Source of the DNA: Flavobacterium flavigenum | GTDB lineage: Bacteria > Bacteroidota > Bacteroidia > Flavobacteriales > Flavobacteriaceae | NCBI RefSeq assembly: GCF_027111255.2 | Contig: NZ_CP114285.2 | Location: forward strand, 4,712,001-4,776,000 | Length of the DNA stretch: 64,000 bases | Direction of reading: 5' to 3' | Program-made: the position numbers and the translations under genes | In this document: piece by piece, positions 60,872 to 64,000 of the stretch | Layout of the letters: the number at the start of each line of letters is the position of its first letter | Position numbering within the stretch: position 1 is the first letter of the stretch | The notes under the pieces: model-generated | Seen by the model: the letters and a program-made list of their open reading frames with translations, nothing else | Databases searched by the model: none | Told to the model about the DNA's origin: nothing

Positions 60872-60981
60872 ATACTTGTCAGTATTATCGTTGATTTCTA
60901 GTGGTTTTTAATCAATACTTTAACTAAAAATTAATAACTGTTTCTTCTTTCATAGTTTCAAAAAAGATTAATTTTAGAATC

Positions 60982-62100
60982 ATGAAAAATGAATTTAAAA
61001 AAGGTTTTTATTTTAAGACTTACGAAGCACCTTTTCAGTCTCCGTTCGAAAAGCTTTTTGGTATTTTCAAAGAGCTTATTACTCATACTTCGGGTGATTT
61101 TGATGAAGCTATAGACTGGCTTCGGGAGCTGGATAAGGAATATAAGCTAACCGACGAAAACTACACAATCGATGATTTTATCGAAGATTTAAAAAAGAAA
61201 GGTTATATAAAAGACGAAGCAAAACCTGACGGTACATCTGGTTTTGGAATCACGGCAAAAACAGAACGTGCAATTCGTCAGCAGGCTTTAGATCAGATTT
61301 TCGGGAATTTAAAACGTGCCGGAAACGGTAATCATAAAACCAAACATGCAGGAAACGGTGACGAACATACTGGAGAATTTCGTGAATTTAATTTTGGTGA
61401 TGGTTTAGAGCGTATTTCATTGACAGAAAGTCTCAGAAACGCACAAATCAATAACGGCGTTGAAAGTTTCATGCTGACCGAAAATGATCTGGTTGTCGAA
61501 GAAACACAATTCAAAGCACAAATGAGTACGGTTTTGATGATTGACATCAGTCACAGTATGATTTTGTATGGCGAAGACCGGATTACACCTGCCAAAAAAG
61601 TAGCTATGGCTTTGGCAGAACTAATTACAACGCGTTATCCAAAAGATACATTAGACATTCTGGTTTTCGGAAACGATGCCTGGACAATTCCGATTAAAGA
61701 TTTACCTTATCTTCAGGTTGGACCTTATCACACCAATACAGTTGCAGGATTACAGTTAGCGATGGATATTTTGCGTCGAAAGCGAAATACCAATAAACAG
61801 ATTTTCATGATTACAGACGGGAAACCAAGCTGTGTGCGCGAGCGTGATGGCTCTTATTATATGAACAGCAATGGTCTGGATGAGTATATTGTGGATAAAT
61901 GTTACACTCAGGCACAGCAGGCGAGAAAATTACACATCCCGATTACGACTTTTATGATTGCCAGGGATCCTTATTTGCAGCGATTTGTAAATCATTTTAC
62001 CGAAGCCAATCAGGGAAAAGCATTTTACACCGGACTGAAAGGTCTTGGCGAAATGATTTTTGAAGATTATGAAACGAATAGGAAAAAGAGAGTTAAATAA
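60982..62100 (+). CDS. VWA-domain protein (partner of MoxR-type ATPase)
   Basis: A 372-residue protein. Residues about 180-350 form a von Willebrand factor A domain with the MIDAS motif D188-I-S-H-S in VLMIDISHSM and the later MITDGKPS. The N-terminal part contains charged helical segments and KAGNG-type Gly-rich linkers. Such cytoplasmic VWA proteins work with MoxR AAA+ ATPases as metal-dependent chaperone pairs; the ATPase gene follows after 96 bp. The client is unknown. Confidence 0.88.
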   Translation: MKNEFKKGFYFKTYEAPFQSPFEKLFGIFKELITHTSGDFDEAIDWLRELDKEYKLTDENYTIDDFIEDLKKKGYIKDEAKPDGTSGFGITAKTERAIRQQALDQIFGNLKRAGNGNHKTKHAGNGDEHTGEFREFNFGDGLERISLTESLRNAQINNGVESFMLTENDLVVEETQFKAQMSTVLMIDISHSMILYGEDRITPAKKVAMALAELITTRYPKDTLDILVFGNDAWTIPIKDLPYLQVGPYHTNTVAGLQLAMDILRRKRNTNKQIFMITDGKPSCVRERDGSYYMNSNGLDEYIVDKCYTQAQQARKLHIPITTFMIARDPYLQRFVNHFTEANQGKAFYTGLKGLGEMIFEDYETNRKKRVK

Positions 62101-62196
62101 GTTTCAAAGTTTTAAAGATTTTCCTGTAGAGATTGTACAGCAGTGCATCTAAAACAATCCATATAATTAAACAAACAATCGATATTTCAATAAAAA

Positions 62197-63660
62197 ATGG
62201 AAATAAACAATATAAAAACATTAGGTCAATTAAAAGCTGCAGGATATAAAAGCACCAGTATTAAGGACGAATTACGAAACAATCTTCGTGAAAAAATCAA
62301 ATCAGGTAAACCTGTTTTTGAAGGCGTGCACGGATTTGAAAATACCGTAATTCCTGAACTTGAACGTGCCATTCTGTCTCGTCACAACATCAATTTACTT
62401 GGCCTTCGCGGACAGGCAAAAACGCGTTTAGCACGTAAAATGGTTGAGTTATTAGATGAAAATATTCCGTTTGTTGCCGGTTCAGAAATTAATGATGATC
62501 CGCTAAATCCAATTTCCCGCTTTGCAAAAGATTTAATTGCAGAGAAAGGCGATGAAACTCCAATTTCATGGCTACACCGGAACGATCGTTTCTTCGAGAA
62601 ATTGGCCACTCCGGATGTTACAGTAGCCGATTTGATCGGAGACGTTGACCCAATTAAAGCAGCTAATTTAAAATTATCATATGCAGATGATCGTGTTATT
62701 CATTTCGGAATGATTCCGAGAGCGAATCGCTGTATTTTTGTGATTAATGAATTACCGGATTTACAAGCCAGAATTCAGGTTGCACTATTTAATATTTTAC
62801 AGGAAGGCGATATTCAGATTAGAGGTTTTAAATTGAGAATGCCGCTCGATATGCAGTTTATTTTTACGGCAAACCCTGAAGATTATACCAATCGTGGAAG
62901 TATTGTAACGCCTTTAAAGGACAGAATTGGATCTCAAATCCTGACACATTATCCGGAAAGTGTAGCGATTGCCAGAACCATTACCGAGCAGGAATCTAAA
63001 TTAGACCAAAACCAGGCAGACACTATTTATGTTCCAGGCTTAGCAAGGGATATTTTAGAACAAATTAGTTTTGAAGCCCGTGAAAGTGAATATATTGACA
63101 ATAAAAGTGGTGTAAGTGCCAGAATGAGTATTACAGCTTTTGAAAATTTAATAAGTACTGCAGAACGACGTGCTTTAATTTCGGGTGCTGAGAAAACTAC
63201 ACTTCGCTTATCAGACTTTATCGGAATTATTCCGGCGATTACCGGAAAAGTAGAATTGGTTTACGAAGGTGAGCAGGAGGGAGCTGCTGCGGTAGCACAG
63301 AATTTAATTGGTTCTGCAATTAAAACGTTGTTTGCAGATTACTTTCCGAAAATTGAAAAATTAGAAAAACCCGGAGAAAAGACACCTTATTCTGATTTAA
63401 TAGAATGGTTTTTTGCAGAAAGCGGTTTTGAATTGTTAGATGAAGCTTCTGACGCTGAATATCAGGCTATATTAGATGAAGTAACTCCTTTGGATGTTCT
63501 GATCAAAAAATACCAGCCGCAACTAGATAAAAAGGATCTTTATTTCATGAAAGAATTTGTTTTATGGGCGTTGGTAGAATATAAAAAACTAAGCAAAGAC
63601 CGTTTCGCAACCGGACATCAGTTTAAAGATATGTACGGAAGTTATATTAGTAAATTATAA
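62197..63660 (+). CDS. MoxR-family AAA+ ATPase (magnesium-chelatase-like)
   Basis: A 487-residue AAA+ protein. Walker A is GLRGQAKTRLAR (about 67-78), Walker B CIFVINELPDL (about 179-189), then FTANPEDYTNRGSIVTPLKDRIGSQI, typical of the Mg-chelatase ChlI/MoxR clade. The C-terminal ~180 residues are helical. With the VWA gene it forms the classical MoxR-VWA pair, here as a two-gene module. It ends with a strong terminator. Confidence 0.9.
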   Translation: MEINNIKTLGQLKAAGYKSTSIKDELRNNLREKIKSGKPVFEGVHGFENTVIPELERAILSRHNINLLGLRGQAKTRLARKMVELLDENIPFVAGSEINDDPLNPISRFAKDLIAEKGDETPISWLHRNDRFFEKLATPDVTVADLIGDVDPIKAANLKLSYADDRVIHFGMIPRANRCIFVINELPDLQARIQVALFNILQEGDIQIRGFKLRMPLDMQFIFTANPEDYTNRGSIVTPLKDRIGSQILTHYPESVAIARTITEQESKLDQNQADTIYVPGLARDILEQISFEARESEYIDNKSGVSARMSITAFENLISTAERRALISGAEKTTLRLSDFIGIIPAITGKVELVYEGEQEGAAAVAQNLIGSAIKTLFADYFPKIEKLEKPGEKTPYSDLIEWFFAESGFELLDEASDAEYQAILDEVTPLDVLIKKYQPQLDKKDLYFMKEFVLWALVEYKKLSKDRFATGHQFKDMYGSYISKL

Positions 63661-63675
63661 TTGCTAAAATTTTAT

Positions 63676-63707
63676 AAAACCTGATAACAGCAATGTTGTC
63701 AGGTTTT
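63676..63707 (+). terminator. Terminator after the MoxR gene
   Basis: AAAACCTGATAACA and TGTTGTCAGGTTTT pair with one mismatch and are followed by a T run. Confidence 0.87.
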
Positions 63708-63746
63708 TTATTTTAAGTTTAGTAACCTATTTTGCGATTCAATGCT

Positions 63747-63754
63747 TATTTTTG
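63747..63754 (+). promoter_or_regulatory. -7 promoter box of the response regulator gene
   Basis: TATTTTTG fits TAnnTTTG and ends 19 nt before the ATG at 63774. Confidence 0.6.
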
Positions 63755-63773
63755 CTTCAATACACATATTCTG

Positions 63774-64000
63774 ATGAAATTACTCATAGTCGAAGACGAA
63801 CCAAATCTGCTTTCTATTTTACGCAAAGGATTCGCTGAAAATAATAACGAAGTCAGCGTGGCACTTGACGGTATAACTGCATTAGAAATGATTCATAATT
63901 ATACTTTTGATGTAGTAGTTTTGGATGTAATGCTGCCGGATATTAACGGAATTGAAATTTGCAGAAGATTGCGTGCCGCCAAAAATTTCGTTCCAATTTT
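63774..64000 (+). CDS. OmpR-type response regulator, N-terminal part (cut by window edge)
   Basis: The frame is open to the window end and gives about 75 residues of a receiver domain: MKLLIVEDEPNLLSILRKGF with the acidic pair, and FDVVVLDVMLPDINGIEICRRL with the phospho-acceptor Asp. The start and spacing are those of OmpR/PhoB-class regulators, such as CopR/CusR-like ones. The output domain and partner kinase lie outside the window. Confidence 0.88.
   Translation, partial: MKLLIVEDEPNLLSILRKGFAENNNEVSVALDGITALEMIHNYTFDVVVLDVMLPDINGIEICRRLRAAKNFVPI

Overview
The window reads as chromosomal DNA of a Bacteroidota species, most likely a Flavobacterium or close relative. The DNA is AT-rich. Many genes are preceded by the Bacteroidetes -7 element TAnnTTTG rather than a sigma-70 promoter, and start codons usually lack a Shine-Dalgarno sequence. 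The cbb3 oxidase has the fused CcoNO subunit and mono-haem CcoP typical of the phylum. I see no rRNA, tRNA, prophage, CRISPR array or intact insertion sequence. The genus is an inference from gene content.

Layout. 1-9.3 kb: sulfur and housekeeping genes: a cut aldo/keto reductase, cysteine synthase plus serine acetyltransferase, small membrane proteins, an Smr protein, a lipoprotein, a cysteine desulfurase, TsaC/Sua5 and an MsbA-like exporter. 9.7-21.9 kb: a surface-glycan block with an O-acyltransferase, a GT2-GT4 fusion and its GT4 paralogue, GT17, a DUF5672 protein, an LPS-kinase-like protein, a heptosyltransferase-like GT9, a WaaE-like GT2 and an LtaS-type transferase. 22-31.6 kb: DapD, a PAS protein, a methyltransferase, RuvX, malate:quinone oxidoreductase, a FUSC-type membrane protein, peptide deformylase, a DUF5606 protein and MazG.

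31.6-41.5 kb: a microaerobic respiration locus. A Crp/Fnr regulator diverges from ccoI, followed by ccoS, ccoNO, ccoQ, ccoP, ccoG, ccoH and a SafE-type membrane protein; hemN lies at 44-45 kb. The ccoI, ccoS and hemN promoters carry FNR-like palindromes, ATGAT-N4-ATCAT or nearly so, 22-23 bp upstream of a -7 box and 50-53 bp upstream of the start codon. They look like one regulon under the neighbouring regulator.

41.5-43.9 kb is the only clearly accessory stretch. It has a lone leucine-rich-repeat gene, nested REP-like palindromes, a large imperfect palindrome, a candidate short hairpin RNA and several tiny or fragmentary ORFs. 45.4-58.8 kb returns to core genes: DoxX, an acyl-CoA carboxylase beta subunit, LpxD, MsrB, prfB with its programmed +1 frameshift, threonine aldolase, YbaB, a prolyl oligopeptidase and a second cysteine-synthase-like enzyme.

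Two genes carry in-frame stops: a thioredoxin-fold lipoprotein (TGA inside an apparent 27-nt insertion) and a YchJ-like protein (TAA at codon 21). 59-64 kb holds small conserved genes, a VWA/MoxR ATPase pair and the start of an OmpR-type response regulator.
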